From an uncultured Acetatifactor sp. (GTDB lineage Bacteria; Bacillota; Clostridia; Lachnospirales; Lachnospiraceae): a DNA stretch of 64,000 nt. Of the stretch, positions 34,655-43,407 are shown piece by piece. Location of the stretch: NCBI GenBank assembly GCA_910578185.1, contig CAJTPN010000009.1, positions 74,455-138,454 on the forward strand. Direction: 5' to 3'. The number at the start of each line of letters is the position of its first letter. Position 1 is the first letter of the stretch. Position numbers and translations under genes: made by a program. A model generated the notes under the pieces. The model had not been told where the DNA came from and did not search any database. It worked only from the letters and a program-made list of their open reading frames with translations.

Positions 34655-36430
34655 ATGTACAAAGTGTTGCGCGGTGCCCTGGGGAAAATCAACAGGTTTG
34701 TTGAGATTGTGGACGGGCTGCCGCTGTGGTGTGTGGGAATTGCACTGATGGTCGTGAACTTCCTGCCGTATTTTATCCTGGGAGAGGGCGGGGTTTTTGA
34801 GATTAATGATCAGTTGGACGAGTCCATGATGAATTATGTGTTGACCGCAAGGCATCTGGGAGAAGGGCTGCAGGTACTGCCGGAAATGATGGGGGGCGTC
34901 AATGCCAGCGGGCTGCGTCCTGCGGCGGTTTTGTTTGTGCCATTATACAGGATTCTGCCGGAATATTGGGCGTTTGTGGCACAATATGGGGTTTGTTTTG
35001 GAGCGGCATTTTTCGGAATGTATTTTTGTGTAAAAAGGCTGACTAAGAGCGGCATTCTGGCGCTGGCTGCGGCGGGATGCTTTTGCATGCTGCCGCTCTA
35101 CCCGGTGTATGGCTTATCTGAGATGGGTGTGCCATTGCTGCTCTATGGATTCTTGTGCATGGAAAGGGGAAACAGACCGGGAATCGGCATGGCCATTGTG
35201 ATTTTTTTCGGATTAACCAGTCACCTTGTGTATACGGGATATGTGGTTTTGAGCCTGTGGGCCGTGGCCCTTGTGGTGATGATGATTTGCAGGAAGGGCC
35301 AGGGATGGCGTTGGGCGGGATTTTTCCTGCTGATTTCCTTATATATCGTGCAAAACAGAGATTTATTCTGGGAGCTTTTTCTGGGACAGGGGACGTATGT
35401 CAGTCACAGGGTGGAGATGGTAAACTATCCCATGGATTTTTGGGGCGCGGTGAAAGAGGTGTTTTTCTTCGGCGCCCAACATGCACCGTCTCTGCACAGG
35501 TATTTGATACTTCCCGTGGTTGTGCTGCTTTTGGCGGAGGGCTTGTGCTGGAGGAAGCTGGAGGCCGGCGATCGCAGACGTTTTTTGGCGGCTGCGGGCG
35601 GTATGCTGTTTCTAGTGGGAATTGCCCTTTTCTATGGATTTTGTAAGTCCCAGGTATTTACGGACTGGAAAAATGCCAGGGAGGGCTTTTTGCATTATTT
35701 TCAGGTGGAGAGGTATTATTGGCTGTATCCGGCAGGATGGTATCTGGAGTTTGCGTATTTATTTGGCCTATGGTGGAACCAGGGAAGGATGAAAGAGAGG
35801 GGCGGGAACCTTTTTAAGATGCCTTTTATCCGGGCGGTGGTGCTGGTACTGTTTTTGCTTCCCACCTTACAGCTGATCAAGACAAACTCCTATCTGTATC
35901 TGAATGTCAATCAGATCAACAACGGCTCCGGCGTCACAGGATATATTTCCTGGGAGAGTTATTATGCGGAGGAGCTGATGGGGAATTTGGAGGAGGCCAT
36001 CGGGAGGGATATGTCTTCCTATCGGGTGGCTCATTTGGGGATGAATCCGGCGCCGGCGCTTATGCACGGATTCTATACGGTGGACGGGTACTCCAACAAT
36101 TATTCTCTGGAATATAAGCATCAGTTCAGGCAGGTTATTGCCAGAGAGCTTACAAAAAACGAAGAGACCAGACTTTACTTTGACGAGTGGGGCAACAGGT
36201 GTTATCTTTTTAACGGCGCAACGGGAAATGCCTGGTTATTGGGGAAACAGCTGGAAATCCTATACGAGAAGCTGGAATTTGACATGGAGGCGCTGAAGGG
36301 GTTGGGATGTGAATATCTCTTCTCCTGCGGAGAGATTTTAAACCCGGGAGAGCTGGGACTTTCTCTAATGGGGTATTTTGAGACGGAAGAAAGCTACTGG
36401 GGCGTATGGCTGTACGAGGTGTCGTCGTAA
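34655..36430 (+). CDS. DUF6044-type polytopic membrane protein
   Basis: 591 residues, about eleven membrane segments. EINDQLDESMMNY near 50 and MMGGVNASGLRP near 80 are shared with a paralogue at 56475, as is the C-terminal DGYSNNYSLEYKHQFR ... DEWGNRCYLF block. I believe this is the family called DUF6044, of unknown function. The acidic outer loop and the soluble C-terminal domain suggest a GT-C-like enzyme. GGAG precedes the ATG. It stands 109 bases after the Glucos_trans_II gene. Confidence 0.65.
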   Translation: MYKVLRGALGKINRFVEIVDGLPLWCVGIALMVVNFLPYFILGEGGVFEINDQLDESMMNYVLTARHLGEGLQVLPEMMGGVNASGLRPAAVLFVPLYRILPEYWAFVAQYGVCFGAAFFGMYFCVKRLTKSGILALAAAGCFCMLPLYPVYGLSEMGVPLLLYGFLCMERGNRPGIGMAIVIFFGLTSHLVYTGYVVLSLWAVALVVMMICRKGQGWRWAGFFLLISLYIVQNRDLFWELFLGQGTYVSHRVEMVNYPMDFWGAVKEVFFFGAQHAPSLHRYLILPVVVLLLAEGLCWRKLEAGDRRRFLAAAGGMLFLVGIALFYGFCKSQVFTDWKNAREGFLHYFQVERYYWLYPAGWYLEFAYLFGLWWNQGRMKERGGNLFKMPFIRAVVLVLFLLPTLQLIKTNSYLYLNVNQINNGSGVTGYISWESYYAEELMGNLEEAIGRDMSSYRVAHLGMNPAPALMHGFYTVDGYSNNYSLEYKHQFRQVIARELTKNEETRLYFDEWGNRCYLFNGATGNAWLLGKQLEILYEKLEFDMEALKGLGCEYLFSCGEILNPGELGLSLMGYFETEESYWGVWLYEVSS

Positions 36431-36520
36431 GCGTTCCTGTGCATCGGCGCAATGATTAAAAGAATTGCCCAAACTGCTGAAGAAAGGTTTCTTGCGGCGG
36501 AAGCTGCGGCACGCTTTTGC

Positions 36521-36550
36521 TTGACATCGTAATGACATGGGGTATATGAT
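36521..36550 (+). promoter_or_regulatory. Sigma-A promoter ahead of the GT-C gene at 36629
   Basis: TTGACA at 36521-36526, 18 bases, TATGAT at 36545-36550. This gives the right-hand genes (36.6 kb onward) their own start of transcription. Confidence 0.65.
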
Positions 36551-36628
36551 AAACGTGTTTCAATTCCAGCATTCCAAAGCCGAAGGGATTTCCGTTTTGG
36601 CCTGGGAGGCCGGTACGGGTGGTTTACA

Positions 36629-38614
36629 TTGAGAGAGTTTGTGCCTATGAAAGAGTTTTTTAAAGATAAAGAAAAGGTTGAAGCCGATAAAAATAGAAGA
36701 AAAACCGGACAAAGGAAAATAAGCTTCTGGCAGTATCTTGCGTTGGCGCCCCTGCTGGTGGTGCTCTTATGCTTTGCCGCCCGTAAGGAAGGGTATCATA
36801 TGGACGAGCTTTTGTCCTTTGAGCTGTCAAACGGGGAATTTAATCCCTGGATCGTGCCCACCCAGCCGGTAGGGCGGTTGGCAAAGTTCGTGAAGGAGGA
36901 AATCCGGGGAGGCTCACTGTGGGAGACTATGTCCAATCTGGCGGATACGGGAGCGGATGTGTTGAAGAACCGGGGAAACAGTAAGCTCTTGCAATATAAG
37001 GCCGACGTATATCCGGAGCCGGTCTGGATCAGCAAAGAGCAGTTTCAGGATTATGTTGCCACAGGGGAGGAAGATAGATTTTCCTATTTGTCCGTTTATT
37101 TTAATGTGAAAGACGATAATCATCCCCCGCTGCATTTTATGCTGCTGCACACCATGTCTTCCCTGTTTCCGGGTACCATTGTGCCCATGCTGGGGTGTGT
37201 GATCAATCTGTTAGCCATTCTGGGATGTATGATCTGCTTTTTGCGGCTGGGGCTTTTGCTGGAGGAGGGGGGGCTTCTGCCAAAGGGCTACGGGGGGATT
37301 TTGGGTGTGGGTGCAAGTCTTTTGTATGGCCTTTCTGCAGGGGGCATTGCCACGGCTCTGCTGATCAGGATGTATGGACTGATGACTTTTTTTTGCGTGG
37401 CGCTGTTTTATCTTCATGTGAAAAAGTGGCTGGGAGGAGATTTCGGAGAGAAGAATAAACTGCTGATTGCTGTGACCGTATCGGGGTTTTTAACCCAATA
37501 TTTTTTCCTTTTTTACTGCCTGACTCTGGCTGCGGTGACAGTGGGAGCGTTGGCGGCGAAAAAGAGATTTGCGGAGCTTGGAAGGTATATCCGATCCATG
37601 ATCTGTGCTGGAGCGATCGGGGTGCTTCTGTTTCCCTTTTCTGTGGCGGATGTGTTTTCTAGCGGAAGAGGTGTGGAGGCGCTGCAAAACCTTGGGGGTA
37701 GCTTTTCGGATTTTGTGTACAGGCTGGGGGCGTTTTCTCGGATTCTGGCCGAGAGCTGTTTTGGCAGCGTCACCATATGCATGGTTGTGCTGGTCTGCCT
37801 GGCGGCAGGGATTGTGGGAGGAGTTGTATTTCGCTATGCTGAGAAATGCCGACGGCAGACGAAAGAAGAGCTGCGAAGGGAAGACGGAATGGGAGCAGGA
37901 GAAAAAACGGCTGGGCGGGAGAGGCTGCCGTTGCTTCTGATGTTGTTTGTGCCTGTTGTCTCTTATTTCCTATTGACGGTAAAAGCGGCTCCTTATCTGG
38001 TGGATCGCTATCTTATGCCGCTGTTTCCCTTTGGGGCCATGGTGCTGTCACTTTTGATTGGTGTGGTATGCCTGCTGTTTTATGGGGAACCCAGGCGCAG
38101 GACCTTGAATTTCAGTGTGAAAGGAAGCGCTTATTTTGTAGGGTTTCGTCTGATTCCGTTTTGGATGCTGGCGCCCATGCTTTTGCTTGGAATATATCAG
38201 GTGGCGTCCTATGAGGGAGCTTATCTGTACCAGGGCTATGCAAGACAGTTGGAGACAGCCGAACGATATCACGGAATGCCCTGTATCTGTCTGTATGACG
38301 GGGTGGGATATTATGAAAATCTGCTGGAATTTACAAGGTATGGCAGGACGTTGCTGGTGAAGCTTCCCGAGTTGGAGGGAAGGGAGGATACATCAGATCT
38401 GGCACAGCTTAAAGAGTTGGTGGTACTGAGAAAGAGTGCCGTGGAGGAAGCGGGGGCGATTGCCGTATTGGAGGAGTATGGCTGGGAAGTGGAGCAGGTA
38501 CTGGTCTCCGGGGAGGAGAGCGTCTATGGGGATACAGTGTATCTGTGCAGGAGAACCTGGCAGGGTGGCTTGGGGGCTGCTGCAGTCCAATCCGAAACAG
38601 GAGATAAGAGATGA
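36629..38614 (+). CDS. Large GT-C/GT39-like membrane protein
   Basis: 661 residues if TTG at 36629 is used; ATG at 36647 is an alternative. One helix, then EGYHMDELLSFELSNGEFNPW (His-x-Asp-Glu loop, as in mannosyltransferase-type GT-C) and a DDNHPPLHFMLLHTM block before helix 2. The same blocks occur in the gene at 54324, so these are paralogues. About eleven membrane segments in all; a charged loop (CRRQTKEELRRED...) interrupts helices near residues 410-435. Its stop overlaps the next ATG (ATGA). Probably transfers a polyprenyl-linked sugar at the outer face. Confidence 0.7.
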   Translation: MREFVPMKEFFKDKEKVEADKNRRKTGQRKISFWQYLALAPLLVVLLCFAARKEGYHMDELLSFELSNGEFNPWIVPTQPVGRLAKFVKEEIRGGSLWETMSNLADTGADVLKNRGNSKLLQYKADVYPEPVWISKEQFQDYVATGEEDRFSYLSVYFNVKDDNHPPLHFMLLHTMSSLFPGTIVPMLGCVINLLAILGCMICFLRLGLLLEEGGLLPKGYGGILGVGASLLYGLSAGGIATALLIRMYGLMTFFCVALFYLHVKKWLGGDFGEKNKLLIAVTVSGFLTQYFFLFYCLTLAAVTVGALAAKKRFAELGRYIRSMICAGAIGVLLFPFSVADVFSSGRGVEALQNLGGSFSDFVYRLGAFSRILAESCFGSVTICMVVLVCLAAGIVGGVVFRYAEKCRRQTKEELRREDGMGAGEKTAGRERLPLLLMLFVPVVSYFLLTVKAAPYLVDRYLMPLFPFGAMVLSLLIGVVCLLFYGEPRRRTLNFSVKGSAYFVGFRLIPFWMLAPMLLLGIYQVASYEGAYLYQGYARQLETAERYHGMPCICLYDGVGYYENLLEFTRYGRTLLVKLPELEGREDTSDLAQLKELVVLRKSAVEEAGAIAVLEEYGWEVEQVLVSGEESVYGDTVYLCRRTWQGGLGAAAVQSETGDKR

Positions 38615-39681
38615 AAAGAAGAGTTTATGTGTGTCATACTTATTATCATGTATATGTTACGTTCTTAAAGGAACTGGCATTGCCCCAGGAAGAACATGGA
38701 CATGCCACATTGTTGTTGAGTATGATGTCCATTGATTTTGAGCAGCTCAAGGAAAGGGTTGAGGGAACCGGGCTGTTTGAACAGGTTTTTATGTATGACG
38801 AGAAGCGGGATGATTTCTTTCCGGAGTTGGCGGATCATAATCGGGACAGGGGTAATATTGTATTTAATATGCTGGCCCGTATTTCCTATACCAAAAAGCT
38901 GGCCAAGCTGAACGCTCCTTATGTACCGGTAAATTTCAGAGATTACGACGATATTTATGTGTATTGCGATTCCGATCCGGTGGGATATTATCTGAACCAG
39001 AATAAAATATATTATCATGCCCTGGAGGACGGGTTGAACTGTCTGAAAAATTATGACGCCGCAAGGTATGACAACAGAGGGCATTTTAAGTTAAAGGCAT
39101 TTCTCTCCATGCGGCTGAATCTGATCTTTGTGCAAAACGGGTATGGGAAGTATTGTATTGATATGGAAGTAAACGATATGTCCCTGCTTCCCTACCCTTG
39201 CCCCAGATATATCCAACAGTCCAGGCAGGAACTGGCGCAGCGCCTGGGGCCCAAGGATAAGGATTTGCTTCTGAGGGCGTTTATACGGGATAAAGAGGGA
39301 CTGGAACGGCAGATTCGGGAGAGCGGAGAAGTGGGGGACAAGATATTGATTCTCACGGATCCTTTGTGTACGCTGGAGGTTAGAGAACGAATATTCCGCG
39401 ATATTATCAAACGGTTTGAACCGGAGGGAACCATCTTTTTAAAGCCCCATCCCAGAGATGCTTTGGATTATCGCAGGCTGTTTCCGGAGTATCCGCAGTT
39501 TGACGCCACCGTACCCATGGAGGTGCTGAACTTTATCCCCGGCTTGCGGTTTAAGAAAGTGGTTTCGGTGCTGACGGAGATCAAAGCCATTCAGTATGCC
39601 GACGAGATGGTGCGGCTGGGAGAGGATTTTATGGATGATTACGAGGATCCGCTGATTCACAGACAAAACGAGCAGATATGA
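38611..39681 (+). CDS. GT52-like candidate nonulosonate (sialyl-type) transferase
   Basis: 356 residues, soluble. It opens with VYVCHTYYHVYVTFLKEL, the 'HT-x-(Y/F)-H-V' start of lipooligosaccharide sialyltransferase-like proteins, and has KPHPRD at 278-283 matching the HP motif that binds CMP in GT52/GT38-type sialyltransferases, followed by a Ser/Thr-rich strand before the C-terminus. The nearby pse genes make CMP-pseudaminic acid, so it is the best candidate to use it. GGAG at eight bases and a 4-base overlap with the GT-C gene show operon membership. The family assignment is by motif only. Confidence 0.6.
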   Translation: MKRRVYVCHTYYHVYVTFLKELALPQEEHGHATLLLSMMSIDFEQLKERVEGTGLFEQVFMYDEKRDDFFPELADHNRDRGNIVFNMLARISYTKKLAKLNAPYVPVNFRDYDDIYVYCDSDPVGYYLNQNKIYYHALEDGLNCLKNYDAARYDNRGHFKLKAFLSMRLNLIFVQNGYGKYCIDMEVNDMSLLPYPCPRYIQQSRQELAQRLGPKDKDLLLRAFIRDKEGLERQIRESGEVGDKILILTDPLCTLEVRERIFRDIIKRFEPEGTIFLKPHPRDALDYRRLFPEYPQFDATVPMEVLNFIPGLRFKKVVSVLTEIKAIQYADEMVRLGEDFMDDYEDPLIHRQNEQI

Positions 39682-39722
39682 TTGGTGAGTACACATTGTG
39701 ACAATGGCAACGGAGGCGACAG

Positions 39723-41486
39723 GTGCTGCAGATTATTAAGAAACTCAAAATATTGCTGGATAAAAAGCAAAAGTATACGATGGTGGGGCTGATGGTTTTG
39801 ATGGTCATAGGGGCTTTCCTGCAGACTACGGGCGTGGGATTGTTAGTGCAGGCGGTGAGCGTGATCATTGATCCCGGTTCGGTGGAGAAGAGCGGACTTG
39901 TGAGAAGCTTTTATGAGTTCCTTGGCTGCGGCGATTTTGAGAGCTTTTCCGTAACCGTGATGGTGCTGCTGGTGGTGGTTTATGTGGTGAAGAATTTGTT
40001 TCTCTTTGTGCAGCAAAAGCTTACGCTGTCCTTTGTGTATACCAACCAATTCAGGACGTCGGAGAGGATGCTGCGCAATTATCTGCGCAGGGGGTATGAA
40101 TTTTATTTGAATGCGGATACGGCCGTAGTACAGAGGAGCATTACATCGGACGTAAACAACATGTATGCTCTAATCCTGGCGCTGCTGCAGCTGATGTCAG
40201 ACGGTTTCATGTCGTTGTTTGTAGTGGGGTATTGCCTGATGACAAACGGCGTCATGACCATACTGCTGGCAGTTTCCATGGTGGTGCTGATGGTTCTGAT
40301 CAAAAGGACGCTGAAACCGGTCATGTACCGGGCCGGAAAGGATAACCAGGATTATTACAGCAGCCTGTTTAAATGGATCTCTCAGACGGTACAGGGGATC
40401 AAGGAGGTTAAGATCACTTGTAAGGAGCAATATTTCGTGGAGGAATACCGCAAGTGCGGGAAGGGGTATGTGGGCGCCGTTCAGAGGTACAGCCTGTATA
40501 ACAATGTCCCAAAGCTGCTTATTGAATCCGTCTGCATTGCGGTGATGATGGGATATATGATTGTCTTAACCGTGACGGGAACCTCCACGGAAAATATGCT
40601 GGAGGTGCTTTCCACGCTTGCCGCAGCGGCGTTTGTACTATTACCCGCAGTAAACCGTATTAACAATCAAATCAATTCCATTTCATATTTTGAACCCTTT
40701 TTTATGGGAGTCAGCGATAATCTGCAGGAGGAAATCCGGGATAATAAGGTGGATATGACTTTTGCGGAAGAGGCGCAGGACAAGCTGCCCTTGAGAGATT
40801 CCATTGAATTAAAAAATATTGTGTATGCATATCCAAACACGGAAAAACTTATATTTGACCATGCGGAACTGACAATACCCATTGGTGCGTCGGTGGGCAT
40901 CGTAGGAGTGTCCGGCGCGGGAAAAAGCACAATTGTGGATGTTTTGCTGGGACTTTTGGAGGTCAGAGAGGGAGCGGTTCTGGCGGACGGTGCTGAGGTG
41001 AAAACCCGGTATCGGAGCTTTCTGAAGAATATCGGCTATATTCCGCAGATGATATTTATGTTGGACGATACCATTCGCAGAAATGTGGCGTTCGGTGTGC
41101 AGGATGACAAAATTGATGAGGCCAGGGTTTGGGAGGTTTTAAAGGAAGCACGGCTGGATGACTTTGTGAAAGGGCTGCCGGAAGGACTGGATACCGGCAT
41201 CGGTGAGCGGGGGATTCGTCTGTCGGGGGGCCAGCGTCAGCGCATCGGCATTGCCAGGGCGCTGTATTATGATCCGGAGGTACTGATTTTGGATGAGGCT
41301 ACCTCCGCCCTGGACGGCGATACGGAGAGCGCTATTATGGAGTCCATCAACCACCTGCACGGCAGGAAGACCCTGGTGATCATTGCTCACAGGCTTCAGA
41401 CCATTGAAAAATGCGACCTGGTATATCGGGTGGAGGACGGGAAGACCGTGATAGAGCGGGGAGAACGGAAGAAAGAACAGGTTTAA
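39723..41486 (+). CDS. PglK-like ABC flippase for lipid-linked glycan
   Basis: 587-residue fused exporter. Six membrane helices (about 20-330), Walker A GVSGAGKST near 395, LSGGQRQR near 500, VLILDEATSALD near 520. Length, the lack of a peptidase domain and the helix region ERMLRNYLRRGYEFYLN resemble PglK/WlaB, which flips undecaprenyl-linked oligosaccharide. GTG at 39723 is six bases after GGAGG. It lies between a candidate Pse transferase and a GT2, so it probably exports the assembled lipid-linked glycan. No Wzx flippase is seen in the window. Confidence 0.8.
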   Translation: MLQIIKKLKILLDKKQKYTMVGLMVLMVIGAFLQTTGVGLLVQAVSVIIDPGSVEKSGLVRSFYEFLGCGDFESFSVTVMVLLVVVYVVKNLFLFVQQKLTLSFVYTNQFRTSERMLRNYLRRGYEFYLNADTAVVQRSITSDVNNMYALILALLQLMSDGFMSLFVVGYCLMTNGVMTILLAVSMVVLMVLIKRTLKPVMYRAGKDNQDYYSSLFKWISQTVQGIKEVKITCKEQYFVEEYRKCGKGYVGAVQRYSLYNNVPKLLIESVCIAVMMGYMIVLTVTGTSTENMLEVLSTLAAAAFVLLPAVNRINNQINSISYFEPFFMGVSDNLQEEIRDNKVDMTFAEEAQDKLPLRDSIELKNIVYAYPNTEKLIFDHAELTIPIGASVGIVGVSGAGKSTIVDVLLGLLEVREGAVLADGAEVKTRYRSFLKNIGYIPQMIFMLDDTIRRNVAFGVQDDKIDEARVWEVLKEARLDDFVKGLPEGLDTGIGERGIRLSGGQRQRIGIARALYYDPEVLILDEATSALDGDTESAIMESINHLHGRKTLVIIAHRLQTIEKCDLVYRVEDGKTVIERGERKKEQV

Positions 41487-41532
41487 TGTCATTCTTGCCG
41501 GAGGCAGGGATAACAGGAAAGGAATCGGTCAG

Positions 41533-42600
41533 GTGGGAAAGTCTGAGACGGGGGGAAAGATGCGGCTGAGTATAATTGTGCCGGTGTATAATATGGCGGC
41601 GGACGGAAAATTGAACTTCTGTATGGATTCCCTTGTGGGACAGACCATTGATGATTATGAGATCATTGCGGTGGACGACGCCTCCACGGATAATTCACTG
41701 GAAATATTGCGGGAGTATGAGAACCGGTTTCCAGATAAGGTACGGGTGCTTACCTATCCGGTGAACAGGCGTCAGGGCGGGGCGAAGAACGAGGGAATGC
41801 GGGCCGCCCTGGGAGATTGGATCGGCTTTATCGACAGCGACGACTGGGTGGCTGCGGATTATTATGAAAAGTTGCTTGGAAAGGCGGAGGAAACCGGTGC
41901 GGATCTGGTGGGCTGCGATTATTGTCTGGTGACGGAGCATACCTTTTGTGCCGATGCAGGCACAGTGGTGCAAAACAATACTATGGATCAGACGGGGGTA
42001 CTGGATACGGAGGCCCACAGGAAGCTTTTCATGCGGCCCGGCAGTATGGTGATCAAAATCTACAAGGCAAGCGTCATAAGGGAAAATCATCTGGACTTTC
42101 CAGAGGGGATTTTTTATGAGGATAATTGTGCGGGTTCCATATGGTCTCTGTATTTCCGGCATTTTGAAAAGGTGGAGGAGCCGTTGTATTTTTATTATCA
42201 GCACGGAGGGTCTACCGTACATTATATCACAGAAGAGAAATGCCGGGATCGGATGCGCGCGGCAGTAATGCTCCATGAGGAATGCCAAGAGAGAGGATTT
42301 GCGGATGGCTATCACAGGGAACTTTGCTACCGTTTTGCGGAGCTTTATTATGTGATTACATTGTTTTCCTATATGCAGGGAGTGAAGGGCCCCAGGCTGT
42401 CCTTTGTGAGAGAACTGCAGAAGGGCGTAGGGGAGCGTTTTCCTGACTTTCAGGAAAATCCCTATTACCTGAAAAATACGGGCCGGGAAGAACAGCGGCT
42501 GATTGCTCTGCAGGGGAGGACAAACGTTGGCTTTTACCTTTATTACAGGCTAAAGATGGCAGTGAGAAAAATCAGAAAGTTACGAGCCGGCCTTTTTTGA
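41533..42600 (+). CDS. GT2 glycosyltransferase
   Basis: 355 residues from GTG at 41533, or 346 from ATG at 41560 (MRLSIIVPVYN), which is the more natural start. EIIAVDDASTDNSLEIL, RQGGAKNEGMRAALGDWIGFIDSDDWV (DxD) and the internal YEDNCAGS are classical family 2 elements. The C-terminal 120 residues have no membrane helix, so it is a cytoplasmic transferase adding a sugar to the growing glycan. It follows the flippase gene and precedes pseF. Confidence 0.87.
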   Translation: MGKSETGGKMRLSIIVPVYNMAADGKLNFCMDSLVGQTIDDYEIIAVDDASTDNSLEILREYENRFPDKVRVLTYPVNRRQGGAKNEGMRAALGDWIGFIDSDDWVAADYYEKLLGKAEETGADLVGCDYCLVTEHTFCADAGTVVQNNTMDQTGVLDTEAHRKLFMRPGSMVIKIYKASVIRENHLDFPEGIFYEDNCAGSIWSLYFRHFEKVEEPLYFYYQHGGSTVHYITEEKCRDRMRAAVMLHEECQERGFADGYHRELCYRFAELYYVITLFSYMQGVKGPRLSFVRELQKGVGERFPDFQENPYYLKNTGREEQRLIALQGRTNVGFYLYYRLKMAVRKIRKLRAGLF

Positions 42601-42651
42601 GCATTTACATGTACGGGCAAATGACGGAACTTGTCCCCGGAAAGGAGTATC

Positions 42652-43374
42652 ATGAAAAAGATAGCGATTATTACGGCCAGGGGAGGGAGCAAGCGGATTC
42701 CGCGAAAGAATATCAGGGAATTCTGCGGCAAGCCCATATTGGCCTATTCTATAGAGGCTGCGCTGGATGCGGGCGTGTTTGACGTTGTGATGGTGTCTAC
42801 GGACGATGAAGAGATCGGGCAGGTTGCAAGGCAGTACGGCGCCCAGGTACCCTTTTACCGCAGCGACGCCACCGCCAACGATTATGCCACCACCAATGAT
42901 GTATTGTTGGAGGTGTTGGAGGAGTACGGGAAACGGGGAATGGAATTTGACATTGCCTGCTGTATCTATCCTACCGCGCCCTTTGTGACGGGGAAGAAGC
43001 TTGGGGAGAGCATGGATATCCTGCTTGGAAGCGATGCGGATACTCTGATTCCTGTGACTGCTTTTTCCTATCCTCCCCAACGGGCCATGTTTATAAGAGA
43101 GGGGAGACTGGTATTCGGCTATCCGGAATACATGGACAGCCGTTCTCAGGATCTGGAGCCTCATTATCACGACGTGGGGCAATTTTATGTGTTTCGGACA
43201 GAAAGTTTCCGAAAAAACAGGAAACTTATGAAAGGGAATATCCTTCCCTATGTGCTTACCGATCTGGAAGTACAGGATATTGACAACGAGACGGACTGGG
43301 AGATTGCGGAGATGAAATACCGGCTGATGCGTGAAAAAGAGGCTTTAGACGCCGGAGAGCACAATGCGCCGTAG
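42652..43374 (+). CDS. pseF: CMP-pseudaminic acid synthetase (cytidylyltransferase)
   Basis: 240 residues from ATG at 42652 after AAAGGAG. The N-terminal ITARGGSKRIPRKN (residues 8-20) is the CTP-binding motif of CMP-sialic/pseudaminic acid synthetases; LAYSIEAALDAGVF and VSTDDEEI follow. It activates Pse with CTP in the last cytoplasmic step. PseF and NeuA are alike, and the presence of pseB, pseC, pseH, pseI and pseG in the window decides for Pse. Confidence 0.9.
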   Translation: MKKIAIITARGGSKRIPRKNIREFCGKPILAYSIEAALDAGVFDVVMVSTDDEEIGQVARQYGAQVPFYRSDATANDYATTNDVLLEVLEEYGKRGMEFDIACCIYPTAPFVTGKKLGESMDILLGSDADTLIPVTAFSYPPQRAMFIREGRLVFGYPEYMDSRSQDLEPHYHDVGQFYVFRTESFRKNRKLMKGNILPYVLTDLEVQDIDNETDWEIAEMKYRLMREKEALDAGEHNAP

Positions 43375-43377
43375 GCC

Positions 43378-43394
43378 CATGACGGAACTGGAAT
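43378..43394 (+). repeat. 17-base intergenic repeat, copy 1
   Basis: CATGACGGAACTGGAAT, identical to 49242-49258. A third, interrupted version lies at 45323-45359. Copies sit just before the start codons of three genes of the locus. Confidence 0.7.
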
Positions 43395-43407
43395 GGAGAA
43401 TAACGAT

